From positions 868,001 through 932,000 of the forward strand of contig QPFY01000009.1 of assembly GCA_003665825.1 (NCBI GenBank): a DNA stretch of 64,000 bases. The letters are read 5' to 3'. The first letter of the stretch is position 1. Every line of letters begins with the position of its first letter. A program made the translations under genes and the position numbers. This document shows positions 1 to 11,130 of the stretch, piece after piece. The notes below the pieces were generated by a model. It was not told where the DNA came from. It saw only the letters and a program-made list of their open reading frames with translations, and did not search any database. The DNA is from Microbotryum silenes-acaulis (taxonomy: Eukaryota; Basidiomycota; Microbotryomycetes; Microbotryales; Microbotryaceae).

Positions 1-106
1 GAGAGCGACTCGCGGCGGGGACACGTGAAGCTTTCACAACATGTCGGCATTACAAGGGTACATGTACAAGTTCCAACTACGATGATCCACCCTTTCCACC
101 CCCTGC

Positions 107-2223
107 TCAGAACTGTCTTGGTGGTCTCGACGCCGTCTTGGCATTCTCCTTTCGCTGCCCGTTCTGGCTCATCTCGACCCGGGTCCGCTCCAGAACTTTT
201 TGCAGTCGATCTGATGCCGAAGCGCTCGTGGACGTAGTTGCTGTAGTAGCCTGCGTCGAACCTAGGGGTGCGCGTTGCAGCTTGGCGACTTTGGCGGCCA
301 GGGACTCGAGAGGGGCTCCCGTCGGCGCCGGGGAGTCGAGACCGAGGTCGCTGAGGAAAGCGGCGACGTCCTGGGCGCGTTGGGCTTCGAAGCGGTCCGC
401 CTGAACGTTCAGACAGTCGATCGGTGAGTTTTTTAAAGATTGCCATCGAGCTGGATGCGCTGCCATGGCGACTTACCGTGGCGATCGACGGTCGAGGGGC
501 AGGATCGGCTTGCGAAACGGCGGTGCTCCGCGGCGGCGAGACGACGACGAAAGCGATTTCTTCCTCGACGGCGCTGAGGTAGAGGAGAATCGTAAGTGCA
601 AGTCGCAGCATACGTGGGCTTTCGAAGCTTGCGGCTCACTCTTTGAGCGCCACAACGGGGCCGGCAGCGCTCGACAACTGGCGGGCCGCGAAATCTTGCA
701 TCAACTTGTCCGACTGCGCAATCGCCTCTCGGGCCGCAGCTGGGCAAGATTAGAGGAGTCAGTCCCCCGTCCACCCAGTTCTAGTGAGATGGTAATCCTA
801 CCGAGTTCGTGCTCGACGTCGACCTGGACCTTTTTGGCCTCTTGCAGCTCCGCGTGCTCCCTTTCGAGCTGGTTCGCGAGTTTGGTCTGCGCCGCCTCGA
901 GTCGATCCTCGACGCCCGCAACGAGCGCCGCGACGCCGCAGCGGATCTGGTACAGCTTGTTATGGAGCGGCGTCGCGAGTTCGGCGACCGTGACGGCGAG
1001 GTGAGGCGAAGGGACCGAGAGCGACTGTGGACGGATCGAGAACAGATAGGGAACGGGAACGGACAGGGAGGTCAGTGTTGGTCCGAGAGAAGCGCTGTCC
1101 CACCATGGTGACCCACGGTGTCGGCAGCGAAGCCATCGCCAATCTCTCGCGCCTCTTTGTTGTTGACGGTGTCCGTGTCGAGCATCAACTCGGCCCATTC
1201 GCCGACCTCGCCGACGAGCTCGCGCAATTTTTCATTCTCCAGCGCCAGCCTCGACCGCTCCGATTCGCAGTCCTCCAACGCGCTCTGCCAGTACACGACC
1301 TCTTCCGAGGATCGATCGTCGACGCGAGACGACGGGGGGCCCGACCGAGCCGAAGAGGCCATCCGGCCGGAAGGACCACCGGCGACCGCCGAGGCCACGA
1401 CGGTGTTGACGTGGGCCAGCTTGGCGTTGGCGATGACAAACTTGGTTTGCGCGGGATCAGCAGTCAGGCGTTGCAGGCGGGCCATCATCGTCGACACTGT
1501 GGCGTCGCGCCGTTTCTGATCGAGCTGTAGGGGATGATGAGGGCAGGGACGAGGAAGGTCAAATTTCGTCGAGCATCTAGCGCGACGCCGCCGAGCAGTG
1601 AAGGAGGTGCGCTGGCTGACCTGGGCCTGGGTTCGGACGAACTGCAGCGCCGATCGCGCCCTGACGAGTTCTTCTCGAGCATGTCGATGGCGGGTCTGTT
1701 CGGTCGTGAAGGCCGCGGTCGCCGATCTAGTCAAAGGAGGTTGGAGCGTCAACCCCCGGGATTGTTCGCGGGCTGAAGCGGGTCGGACGGAGGCGGAGAT
1801 AGAGGAGAGAGAGACAACTGACTGTGCCTTGGCCTTTTCGTTCTGCTTGTCGCGTTCACTCGCTTCACGGGCCTCTCGCTCCCTTTTCAACATGGCCTTG
1901 GTGCGCTCTATCTCGTACGCGAGCACACGCTCCCTCGCCGAGACGGCCTCGAGCCCCTCGGCGGCATCGTTGCGCGCCGTCAACAAGCTCCACAGACACC
2001 GCAGGACCTGTTCCCGTGCGCGATACTGTTGCTGCATCGTGGCCTGGTGGGCCAGGATCGAGGCCGGGTCGTCGTTCGTGCCGCCTTTGGCGGTCGTCGG
2101 GGTCGGCGCAGCGGCGGAGAAGAGGGACACGACGTCGAGCGGGCGCGAGAGGAAGCCGAGCGACTGCAGCTGCGAAGACAAGTGAGACAGCGAAGCCGCG
2201 TCCATCGTGGTCGGATCGTCCAT
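107..2223 (-). CDS. Coiled-coil protein, afadin/alpha-actinin-binding (ADIP/SSX2IP)-like
   Basis: Modelled as complement(join(107..400, 477..573, 640..739, 802..1024, 1117..1524, 1621..2223)), 1725 nt, 574 aa. Introns are 62-96 nt, with donors such as GTCAGC, GTGGGT, GTAGGA, GTGAGC and GTAAGT, and all phases close. The intron at 1525-1620 is 96 nt and lacks a stop, so the frame reads through it. The N-terminus (about 1-100) is helical, with a short conserved-looking block starting LSSQLQSLGF. It is followed by two long heptad-type segments rich in R, E, K and Q (about residues 95-130 and 270-420), and a Ser/Thr/Ala-rich tail. That organisation resembles ADIP-domain proteins, which act at centrosomes or cell junctions in animals; a fungal role is unknown to me. 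The start at 2223 is the first ATG of the frame. The family call is moderate; that it is a real spliced coding gene is firm. Confidence 0.72.
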
Positions 2224-2743
2224 CGTAGAAGGTTTGCTGACTGACGCAGTGACTGGGAGGTTGTGGAGGAGAAAGGGGGGGGGGGTGCAGGCGGGGGGAG
2301 GGGCTTTTTGCGAGGCGCGCCCCTGGGAACGTTGAGTGATACTTGGAGCGCGGTCACGTGCCGGCAGGTGACTCTAGTGCCCGAAAGAGAATGAGTAAGA
2401 GAGATGGGTGTCGAACTCGACCGAAATCATGAAAAACTGTGAAGAGGGAAAAGCAAAAATCCCTTTTCAGCAGGTGAGTTGTATAACCAACTTGAACGCG
2501 CTTCTGCGCCAATGGTGTTGGGCCGGGGCTGCGAGGGGCGCATCGCGCCCTCGCTGCCCCGCGCCACAGAAGCCCCTGCGACGTCGATTCGCTCCTCTTT
2601 CTTTAAAAACAATCTGACGCGCCGGAAAGGTCAACAAGACACAACACACCTTCCCAATACACTTTGGACGCTGAACAACAATTTCAGCCGGTCCCACATG
2701 CAAAAAGACATCTTTTCGGCTCCCCGGGGAGCAAAACGTATTT
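2224..2743. other. Intergenic region between the coiled-coil gene and tRNA-Leu
   Basis: This holds the presumed promoter and 5' UTR of the minus-strand coiled-coil gene and the downstream flank of the tRNA gene. There is a G-run near 2275-2284 and a G-rich stretch to about 2305. I see no convincing coding exon; small frames here have no family resemblance. Confidence 0.5.
2733..2736 (-). terminator. Pol III terminator of tRNA-Leu
   Basis: On the minus strand a TTTT run lies seven bases beyond the discriminator base of the tRNA gene, the expected place for an RNA polymerase III stop. A second short run of four (AAAA on the minus strand at 2741-2744) precedes it and is not a terminator. Confidence 0.6.
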
Positions 2744-2751
2744 TGAAGACA

Positions 2752-2783
<32 letters not shown>

Positions 2784-2861
2784 CGAATCACATCTGTACC
2801 ATCGACCAGTACATAATGCAACACCTTAAGCTGGCGCCTTAGACCGCTCGGCCATATCTCC
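2744..2861 (-). tRNA. tRNA-Leu (anticodon AAG) with 38-nt intron
   Basis: Read on the minus strand from 2861. The acceptor stem GGAGATA pairs with TGTCTTC at 2751-2745 (two G-U pairs). The D-stem is GCC/GGC, and the A box TGGCCGAGCGG matches consensus. The anticodon stem CCAGC (2834-2830) pairs with GCTGG (2784-2780). The loop places the anticodon AAG at 2827-2825, which reads CUU leucine codons. A 38-nt intron at 2823-2786 follows base 37, the canonical nuclear position. The long variable arm (CC-GAAA-GG core) is class II, as expected for Leu. The T arm GTGGG-TTCAAAT-CCCAC is perfect and contains the B box. The discriminator base is A (2744). All parts fit a functional gene. Its 5' half is also the start of the 1585-bp tandem array. 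Confidence 0.95.
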
Positions 2862-2967
2862 TGTGGAGTATATCGTATACTTTTGGTTTCTCGTACGGAT
2901 CGTCATGGTTTTCCGGGGTCGCTGGAGGGTCAAAAAGGGTCGGAAAGGAATGCAGCATCGGATTGTC

Positions 2968-2992
2968 CGCCCGCCGCCGCCGCCGCCGCCAC
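2968..2992. repeat. GCC/CCG trinucleotide microsatellite
   Basis: About eight CCG units lie inside the 1585-bp repeat. The tract recurs at the same length in each copy (near 4553, 6138, 7723 and 9308), which is notable because such tracts normally vary fast. Confidence 0.85.
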
Positions 2993-3615
2993 TGCCGTTC
3001 TCGTTCCCGTCCAGTCCCGTCCGGTCCGGTCCGGGCAGGCTCACCTGGCACTACGACGGGTGGTGTGGGTTGCAGTTGGTTACTGCTACGAGTGGTGGAG
3101 GTGCCTAGCCATGCAGGTGGGGCAGATGTATGTACCTGGCTGTGCCTTTGAAGATTGTGACACGGTAAAGACTCGATCCCCGCCCCAAGCGGCCGATATA
3201 TGTGCTATGTAATCGGATATCGCCGTGCACCGCACCATGGCTAGTTCCATATCGGACCTCAAGCGTTCCAATTTTTCTGTTCGGTTTAATTTGGTTGTAT
3301 GGTGAGGTATTCGGCCCAATCCAGGCTCGGAGTCGGATCCAATGGAGCTCGGCCCGGCCCAGTTCGGCGAGACGCCAGCACCTGCTCCTCCTCCTGCCTT
3401 CCGCCGTGCGTCGTGTCCGTCCTCAGTGCACCACAACCCGGGCGGCGCGACCTTAATCATGGACCCAGATGCCATCCTCGAAGAAAGGTCGGCGCCTGAA
3501 CGAACCCTTGATCTACCATACGCAGAAACGGGGTCGCAGCAAAGCTGACTCGTGTCGGGCACACCGCGCTTGGCCAACCCCACCCAGACTTCGTCGTCCA
3601 AACTTCTGCCGTTCG

Positions 3616-3831
3616 ATCAGCCACCGGGTTCGCGTGCGAATACTGTGGCTCAGGACGTACGAGGAGAAGCGATGCAATCAAGCATGCCGCTTTGGGGAAA
3701 CACCGTGCGAAAGTCTCCGGGCTGGGCCACGAGCACGAGGCCGTCTCCGCCGCCCCGTTGGCCATGTATTCCTTCCCGGATTTGACAGACGAGTCGGGGG
3801 TGGACAGTGCGGAGCTAGGGAGAGAGCAGGG
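3616..3831 (+). pseudogene. C2H2 zinc-finger exon fragment inside the 1585-bp unit
   Basis: After a CAG acceptor (about 3616) one frame encodes a finger with spacing C-X2-C-X12-H-X5-H: Cys codons at 3635 and 3644, His at 3683 and 3701. It begins FACEYC and carries the R-R-S-D run often seen in fungal C2H2 fingers. The frame stays open and reaches a GTATGT donor near 3830. No complete gene can be assembled around it, so I treat it as a captured exon or gene remnant. The same exon recurs 1585, 3170 and 4755 bp downstream. Target genes and function are unknown. Confidence 0.5.
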
Positions 3832-4023
3832 TATGTGGGAGCAGGATACGTATCCGACACCGGTACGTCCGGGACGTGATGGGGGTGGCGCTGCCCCGTG
3901 CGGAGTGCTGGCCCCCGGACAGGTCAGCCAACACCTCAGAGGCCCCTCGTTGACTGCAGTCTTGAATCCTCCATTGACACGGGTCGACTTCATCCCACAG
4001 GGAAGGGCGACCGGCTCGTTTAG

Positions 4024-4331
4024 GCCGCCGAACACGACCCCGCCGCCATCCTCGCGGCCATGGGACTTCCCGCAGCGTTACAAGTTGTGCAAATTGCTCA
4101 AGTGAGTGAGTTAGTAGACTACGTGGAGAGTATCTATGCGGCTACTCATGTGAGAATCTCTGGGTAACGGTCGTTTGCCCGCCAGGGGTGGCTCGAGGAT
4201 CCGGACACCAAGGAGCGACCCGGCCTCCTTCGCTACCGTATCACTCACGCAAGTATGAACGAAGTTCTCTTGGAGGACATGGCCAAGTCGAAGGATGCGG
4301 TAGTCAAGTTGAGCGTGACTGATCTCGAGGT
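4024..4331 (+). pseudogene. Spliced protein-gene fragment (two exons) in the 1585-bp unit
   Basis: After a TTTAG acceptor, an exon of exactly 26 codons (4024-4101) ends at a GTGAGT donor. An 84-nt intron (4102-4185) ends in GCCAG. The second exon (from 4186) continues in frame with a charged, conserved-looking stretch around RYRITHASMNEVLLEDM. Splice signals and phase agree, which argues that this derives from a real gene. I do not recognise the family. No start or stop belongs to it, so it is a fragment. Copies lie 1585, 3170 and 4755 bp further on, and the last ones run into the tRNA-like junction. Confidence 0.45.
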
Positions 4332-4370
4332 TCGTGCATCCTTTTCGCAAACGGCAGAATCGTCGTATTT

Positions 4371-4446
4371 AAAAAGAAGGAGACTGACTAGCTTGCGAAC
4401 ACTCGAACACCGCTGCTGGCGCCTTAGACCGCTCGGCCATATCTCC
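4371..4446 (-). ncRNA. tRNA-like Pol III cassette at repeat junction (copy 1)
   Basis: On the minus strand, 4446 to 4371 starts with the tRNA-Leu 5' half including the A box. A B-box-like TGTTCGAGTGT follows at normal tRNA spacing (8 of 11 consensus positions, canonical TTCGAGT loop). Next comes GTCTCC, which can pair with the 5' GGAGAT as an acceptor-like stem, and then a TTTTT run. The 3' half of the real tRNA, with its anticodon arm partner and T-stem, is missing, so it cannot be a standard tRNA. Transcription is not shown; the layout is what a short Pol III gene would need. Confidence 0.4.
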
Positions 4447-5955
4447 TGTGGAGTATATCGTATACTTTTGGTTTCTCGTACGGATCGTCATGGTTTTCCG
4501 GGGTCGCTGGAGGGTCAAAAAGGGTCGGAAAGGAATGCAGCATCGGATTGTCCGCCCGCCGCCGCCGCCGCCGCCACTGCCGTTCTCGTTCCCGTCCAGT
4601 CCCGTCCGGTCCGGTCCGGGCAGGCTCACCTGGCACTACGACGGGTGGTGTGGGTTGCAGTTGGTTACTGCTACGAGTGGTGGAGGTGCCTAGCCATGCA
4701 GGTGGGGCAGATGTATGTACCTGGCTGTGCCTTTGAAGATTGTGACACGGTAAAGACTCGATCCCCGCCCCAAGCGGCCGATATATGTGCTATGTAATCG
4801 GATATCGCCGTGCACCGCACCATGGCTAGTTCCATATCGGACCTCAAGCGTTCCAATTTTTCTGTTCGGTTTAATTTGGTTGTATGGTGAGGTATTCGGC
4901 CCAATCCAGGCTCGGAGTCGGATCCAATGGAGCTCGGCCCGGCCCAGTTCGGCGAGACGCCAGCACCTGCTCCTCCTCCTGCCTTCCGCCGTGCGTCGTG
5001 TCCGTCCTCAGTGCACCACAACCCGGGCGGCGCGACCTTAATCATGGACCCAGATGCCATCCTCGAAGAAAGGTCGGCGCCTGAACGAACCCTTGATCTA
5101 CCATACGCAGAAACGGGGTCGCAGCAAAGCTGACTCGTGTCGGGCACACCGCGCTTGGCCAACCCCACCCAGACTTCGTCGTCCAAACTTCTGCCGTTCG
5201 ATCAGCCACCGGGTTCGCGTGCGAATACTGTGGCTCAGGACGTACGAGGAGAAGCGATGCAATCAAGCATGCCGCTTTGGGGAAACACCGTGCGAAAGTC
5301 TCCGGGCTGGGCCACGAGCACGAGGCCGTCTCCGCCGCCCCGTTGGCCATGTATTCCTTCCCGGATTTGACAGACGAGTCGGGGGTGGACAGTGCGGAGC
5401 TAGGGAGAGAGCAGGGTATGTGGGAGCAGGATACGTATCCGACACCGGTACGTCCGGGACGTGATGGGGGTGGCGCTGCCCCGTGCGGAGTGCTGGCCCC
5501 CGGACAGGTCAGCCAACACCTCAGAGGCCCCTCGTTGACTGCAGTCTTGAATCCTCCATTGACACGGGTCGACTTCATCCCACAGGGAAGGGCGACCGGC
5601 TCGTTTAGGCCGCCGAACACGACCCCGCCGCCATCCTCGCGGCCATGGGACTTCCCGCAGCGTTACAAGTTGTGCAAATTGCTCAAGTGAGTGAGTTAGT
5701 AGACTACGTGGAGAGTATCTATGCGGCTACTCATGTGAGAATCTCTGGGTAACGGTCGTTTGCCCGCCAGGGGTGGCTCGAGGATCCGGACACCAAGGAG
5801 CGACCCGGCCTCCTTCGCTACCGTATCACTCACGCAAGTATGAACGAAGTTCTCTTGGAGGACATGGCCAAGTCGAAGGATGCGGTAGTCAAGTTGAGCG
5901 TGACTGATCTCGAGGTTCGTGCATCCTTTTCGCAAACGGCAGAATCGTCGTATTT

Positions 5956-6031
5956 AAAAAGAAGGAGACTGACTAGCTTGCGAACACTCGAACACCGCTG
6001 CTGGCGCCTTAGACCGCTCGGCCATATCTCC
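5956..6031 (-). ncRNA. tRNA-like Pol III cassette (copy 2)
   Basis: Identical to the cassette at 4371-4446, at the junction of the second and third 1585-bp units. Confidence 0.4.
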
Positions 6032-7540
6032 TGTGGAGTATATCGTATACTTTTGGTTTCTCGTACGGATCGTCATGGTTTTCCGGGGTCGCTGGAGGGT
6101 CAAAAAGGGTCGGAAAGGAATGCAGCATCGGATTGTCCGCCCGCCGCCGCCGCCGCCGCCACTGCCGTTCTCGTTCCCGTCCAGTCCCGTCCGGTCCGGT
6201 CCGGGCAGGCTCACCTGGCACTACGACGGGTGGTGTGGGTTGCAGTTGGTTACTGCTACGAGTGGTGGAGGTGCCTAGCCATGCAGGTGGGGCAGATGTA
6301 TGTACCTGGCTGTGCCTTTGAAGATTGTGACACGGTAAAGACTCGATCCCCGCCCCAAGCGGCCGATATATGTGCTATGTAATCGGATATCGCCGTGCAC
6401 CGCACCATGGCTAGTTCCATATCGGACCTCAAGCGTTCCAATTTTTCTGTTCGGTTTAATTTGGTTGTATGGTGAGGTATTCGGCCCAATCCAGGCTCGG
6501 AGTCGGATCCAATGGAGCTCGGCCCGGCCCAGTTCGGCGAGACGCCAGCACCTGCTCCTCCTCCTGCCTTCCGCCGTGCGTCGTGTCCGTCCTCAGTGCA
6601 CCACAACCCGGGCGGCGCGACCTTAATCATGGACCCAGATGCCATCCTCGAAGAAAGGTCGGCGCCTGAACGAACCCTTGATCTACCATACGCAGAAACG
6701 GGGTCGCAGCAAAGCTGACTCGTGTCGGGCACACCGCGCTTGGCCAACCCCACCCAGACTTCGTCGTCCAAACTTCTGCCGTTCGATCAGCCACCGGGTT
6801 CGCGTGCGAATACTGTGGCTCAGGACGTACGAGGAGAAGCGATGCAATCAAGCATGCCGCTTTGGGGAAACACCGTGCGAAAGTCTCCGGGCTGGGCCAC
6901 GAGCACGAGGCCGTCTCCGCCGCCCCGTTGGCCATGTATTCCTTCCCGGATTTGACAGACGAGTCGGGGGTGGACAGTGCGGAGCTAGGGAGAGAGCAGG
7001 GTATGTGGGAGCAGGATACGTATCCGACACCGGTACGTCCGGGACGTGATGGGGGTGGCGCTGCCCCGTGCGGAGTGCTGGCCCCCGGACAGGTCAGCCA
7101 ACACCTCAGAGGCCCCTCGTTGACTGCAGTCTTGAATCCTCCATTGACACGGGTCGACTTCATCCCACAGGGAAGGGCGACCGGCTCGTTTAGGCCGCCG
7201 AACACGACCCCGCCGCCATCCTCGCGGCCATGGGACTTCCCGCAGCGTTACAAGTTGTGCAAATTGCTCAAGTGAGTGAGTTAGTAGACTACGTGGAGAG
7301 TATCTATGCGGCTACTCATGTGAGAATCTCTGGGTAACGGTCGTTTGCCCGCCAGGGGTGGCTCGAGGATCCGGACACCAAGGAGCGACCCGGCCTCCTT
7401 CGCTACCGTATCACTCACGCAAGTATGAACGAAGTTCTCTTGGAGGACATGGCCAAGTCGAAGGATGCGGTAGTCAAGTTGAGCGTGACTGATCTCGAGG
7501 TTCGTGCATCCTTTTCGCAAACGGCAGAATCGTCGTATTT

Positions 7541-7616
7541 AAAAAGAAGGAGACTGACTAGCTTGCGAACACTCGAACACCGCTGCTGGCGCCTTAGACC
7601 GCTCGGCCATATCTCC
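7541..7616 (-). ncRNA. tRNA-like Pol III cassette (copy 3)
   Basis: Identical to the cassette at 4371-4446, at the junction of the third and fourth 1585-bp units. Confidence 0.4.
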
Positions 7617-9125
7617 TGTGGAGTATATCGTATACTTTTGGTTTCTCGTACGGATCGTCATGGTTTTCCGGGGTCGCTGGAGGGTCAAAAAGGGTCGGAA
7701 AGGAATGCAGCATCGGATTGTCCGCCCGCCGCCGCCGCCGCCGCCACTGCCGTTCTCGTTCCCGTCCAGTCCCGTCCGGTCCGGTCCGGGCAGGCTCACC
7801 TGGCACTACGACGGGTGGTGTGGGTTGCAGTTGGTTACTGCTACGAGTGGTGGAGGTGCCTAGCCATGCAGGTGGGGCAGATGTATGTACCTGGCTGTGC
7901 CTTTGAAGATTGTGACACGGTAAAGACTCGATCCCCGCCCCAAGCGGCCGATATATGTGCTATGTAATCGGATATCGCCGTGCACCGCACCATGGCTAGT
8001 TCCATATCGGACCTCAAGCGTTCCAATTTTTCTGTTCGGTTTAATTTGGTTGTATGGTGAGGTATTCGGCCCAATCCAGGCTCGGAGTCGGATCCAATGG
8101 AGCTCGGCCCGGCCCAGTTCGGCGAGACGCCAGCACCTGCTCCTCCTCCTGCCTTCCGCCGTGCGTCGTGTCCGTCCTCAGTGCACCACAACCCGGGCGG
8201 CGCGACCTTAATCATGGACCCAGATGCCATCCTCGAAGAAAGGTCGGCGCCTGAACGAACCCTTGATCTACCATACGCAGAAACGGGGTCGCAGCAAAGC
8301 TGACTCGTGTCGGGCACACCGCGCTTGGCCAACCCCACCCAGACTTCGTCGTCCAAACTTCTGCCGTTCGATCAGCCACCGGGTTCGCGTGCGAATACTG
8401 TGGCTCAGGACGTACGAGGAGAAGCGATGCAATCAAGCATGCCGCTTTGGGGAAACACCGTGCGAAAGTCTCCGGGCTGGGCCACGAGCACGAGGCCGTC
8501 TCCGCCGCCCCGTTGGCCATGTATTCCTTCCCGGATTTGACAGACGAGTCGGGGGTGGACAGTGCGGAGCTAGGGAGAGAGCAGGGTATGTGGGAGCAGG
8601 ATACGTATCCGACACCGGTACGTCCGGGACGTGATGGGGGTGGCGCTGCCCCGTGCGGAGTGCTGGCCCCCGGACAGGTCAGCCAACACCTCAGAGGCCC
8701 CTCGTTGACTGCAGTCTTGAATCCTCCATTGACACGGGTCGACTTCATCCCACAGGGAAGGGCGACCGGCTCGTTTAGGCCGCCGAACACGACCCCGCCG
8801 CCATCCTCGCGGCCATGGGACTTCCCGCAGCGTTACAAGTTGTGCAAATTGCTCAAGTGAGTGAGTTAGTAGACTACGTGGAGAGTATCTATGCGGCTAC
8901 TCATGTGAGAATCTCTGGGTAACGGTCGTTTGCCCGCCAGGGGTGGCTCGAGGATCCGGACACCAAGGAGCGACCCGGCCTCCTTCGCTACCGTATCACT
9001 CACGCAAGTATGAACGAAGTTCTCTTGGAGGACATGGCCAAGTCGAAGGATGCGGTAGTCAAGTTGAGCGTGACTGATCTCGAGGTTCGTGCATCCTTTT
9101 CGCAAACGGCAGAATCGTCGTATTT

Positions 9126-9201
9126 AAAAAGAAGGAGACTGACTAGCTTGCGAACACTCGAACACCGCTGCTGGCGCCTTAGACCGCTCGGCCATATCTC
9201 C
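9126..9201 (-). ncRNA. tRNA-like Pol III cassette (copy 4)
   Basis: Identical to the cassette at 4371-4446, at the junction of the fourth unit and the truncated fifth. Confidence 0.4.
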
Positions 9202-9390
9202 TGTGGAGTATATCGTATACTTTTGGTTTCTCGTACGGATCGTCATGGTTTTCCGGGGTCGCTGGAGGGTCAAAAAGGGTCGGAAAGGAATGCAGCATCG
9301 GATTGTCCGCCCGCCGCCGCCGCCGCCGCCACTGCCGTTCTCGTTCCCGTCCAGTCCCGTCCGGTCCGGTCCGGGCACTACGACGGGCTC

Positions 9391-11130
9391 GTACCCGCTC
9401 ATGTCAATGGGTGACCCTTGGGGGGTTCTGCTGTAAAGTGCATAATTCCGCTTCAGCAAGTGCTGTCACCTGCTTCTTCCCTGATATCTTAGTAGACGAT
9501 GCACCTTCCCACAACGTAAGCCGCGCCCGCGCGTCAACGACAGCGGGACCACGCCTGAGCTCTGTAGACGCTAGTGTAAGAGAGGGGGCAGGGTGGTAGT
9601 GTCATGCAAACCCACACGCTTGCTAGGTGAATACGTGATAAGCAGCTCTACATTCCCATATTACTTAAAACCTCGACAAAAATCGTACTCGGGCTGTAGC
9701 TCGAGTTTATGTTGTGGTCCAGATGATGCAGAAATGGTCGGACATGACATCTGGTCGGGACACCGATACCACACGGACGTGTGGCAGACTCAGCGGTATG
9801 CTGGTACATTCACCACAGGCGGCTTTCCGGGCCGCAACACAGCCAAAAACAGCAATTTTGGGTACATGGCTCGCGGAGCGAGACCTTTTGACTATGTTAG
9901 GGTACTGGATTTTAAAATAGTCCAATTGCACTAAGGTCTAGAAATCACAGGAACAGTTGGAGGAGATGCATTTAAGTTCACGGGCTAGGCCAGGACCTGT
10001 CGAGCTTGCAACAAACCCAACCATACCCACTAAGACCCGCTTGGGTGTTGTCACACAGATATGAGGCGACCCTTGGACGCCTGGTTCGACGCCCGCAGTT
10101 CCTCGAAAGCCGTTTCGGTGATTGGTTCCAAATGTGCCGCCGATTCTCGGCGGCGGCGAGAAACTGGACAAAGGGAACACGTACCTCGACTAGTCGACGC
10201 TCCGAACGAGAGACGACCGTGTATACGAAGCCGAGAGAAGCGGGGTGAGGCGCCGGAGACAGAGCGACTCGATCCGAAGACGCCGAGTGATCGGACGGCC
10301 GACCAAAAAAATATGCCACCGACTCGCGTACGTTCATGAGGCACACTTTCACGCACGATTTTGGTCGTTTTGGGTCGGACCTGTACTGCCACACTTGCCG
10401 ATTCGAAAGTATACTTCGACTACCACGAGTCATTGGATGTGAAAAAAAGTGCGCCTATCCCACTGCTCGTACGCGGCTATCTCAGCAAAAAAAAAGTGTA
10501 TTCGCTTCTGAGCCATATATTTGAATGCACGTGCAACTTTAAGATCGCTGCCAGTAAGCGCTCAGTAGCGCTCAGTGCGCAGGCGCTCACTGGGCGCGCT
10601 TCTGGCCCCGACCACGGAGCGACGAATCACCAGCGGTGTCTAACAAATACCACACCTTATCAATAATCTCTGCTTCAAAGTCCAGTTAAGCTGTTAGCCT
10701 CGTCTACCCATTGATTCTTGCCCATAGACCCGGGCGACGCTTTGAACGTGGAGATGTGGGGGTGCTGGCTCCTCGTCTCCTGAGAAGGTCGGGGTGCCGG
10801 CTCCTTGTCTCCTGAGCAAACACTCCCGCGCGCGCCGGCTTTCGGCACGATCAGGTGCGGTGCAGTTTCAAGTCGGCCACATCCCTGAACTTGCCCATAT
10901 CACTCGTTTCCGTTATCGAAGATATCCGCTATCGAAGACATCGGGACCCTCTTCAAGGCTTTGACAGTTGGCGCATCGAGCTCAACGTGGTGAGTGACCG
11001 ACTTGAGGCATAGGTGGTGGATCTCGATCGCTGTCGGCGAGATCGCGACAGGTTTGGGCGTACGAGTCCTGTGCGACCCTCGTGACGTTGTACTGACCTG
11101 CCGATACGTCGTTCAGACCCAGGCACGACC
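9391..11130. other. Non-coding spacer between the 1585-bp array and the next gene
   Basis: No frame here resembles a protein family or shows paired splice signals. It includes an A-rich stretch (about 10440-10500), a short run of GCGCTCA-type repeats near 10555-10600, and an imperfect duplication near 10760-10825. The last ~150 bp should contain the promoter of the gene starting at 11131. Confidence 0.5.
10762..10820. repeat. Short imperfect tandem duplication
   Basis: A block reading GTGCTGGCTCCTCGTCTCCT recurs about 35 bp later with two substitutions and is again followed by GAG. It is small and of unknown meaning. Confidence 0.5.

Larger units (their letters stand above)
2831..9390 (+). 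repeat. 1585-bp tandem repeat, four full copies plus partial fifth
   Basis: The sequence beginning CTGGCGCCTT recurs at 2831, 4416, 6001, 7586 and 9171, exactly 1585 bp apart. All frames, including those across the GCC/CCG microsatellite, repeat unchanged, so the four copies look identical. The fifth copy stops matching near 9386, after a 13-bp deletion between short GGCA repeats (about 9375). The left boundary lies in the anticodon stem of the tRNA-Leu gene, so copy 1 begins with the tRNA 5' half. At later junctions the tRNA 5' half is followed by the unit's own right-hand end instead of the tRNA 3' half. The unit contains pieces that look like exons of protein genes. Perfect identity means very recent amplification, strong homogenisation, or an assembly artefact. 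Confidence 0.95.

Noticed and set aside
3086..4035. Minus-strand frames of 171 and 192 aa in each 1585-bp unit
   Set aside because: They overlap the plus-strand exon-like segments, show low-complexity composition and have no recognisable domain or splice partners.
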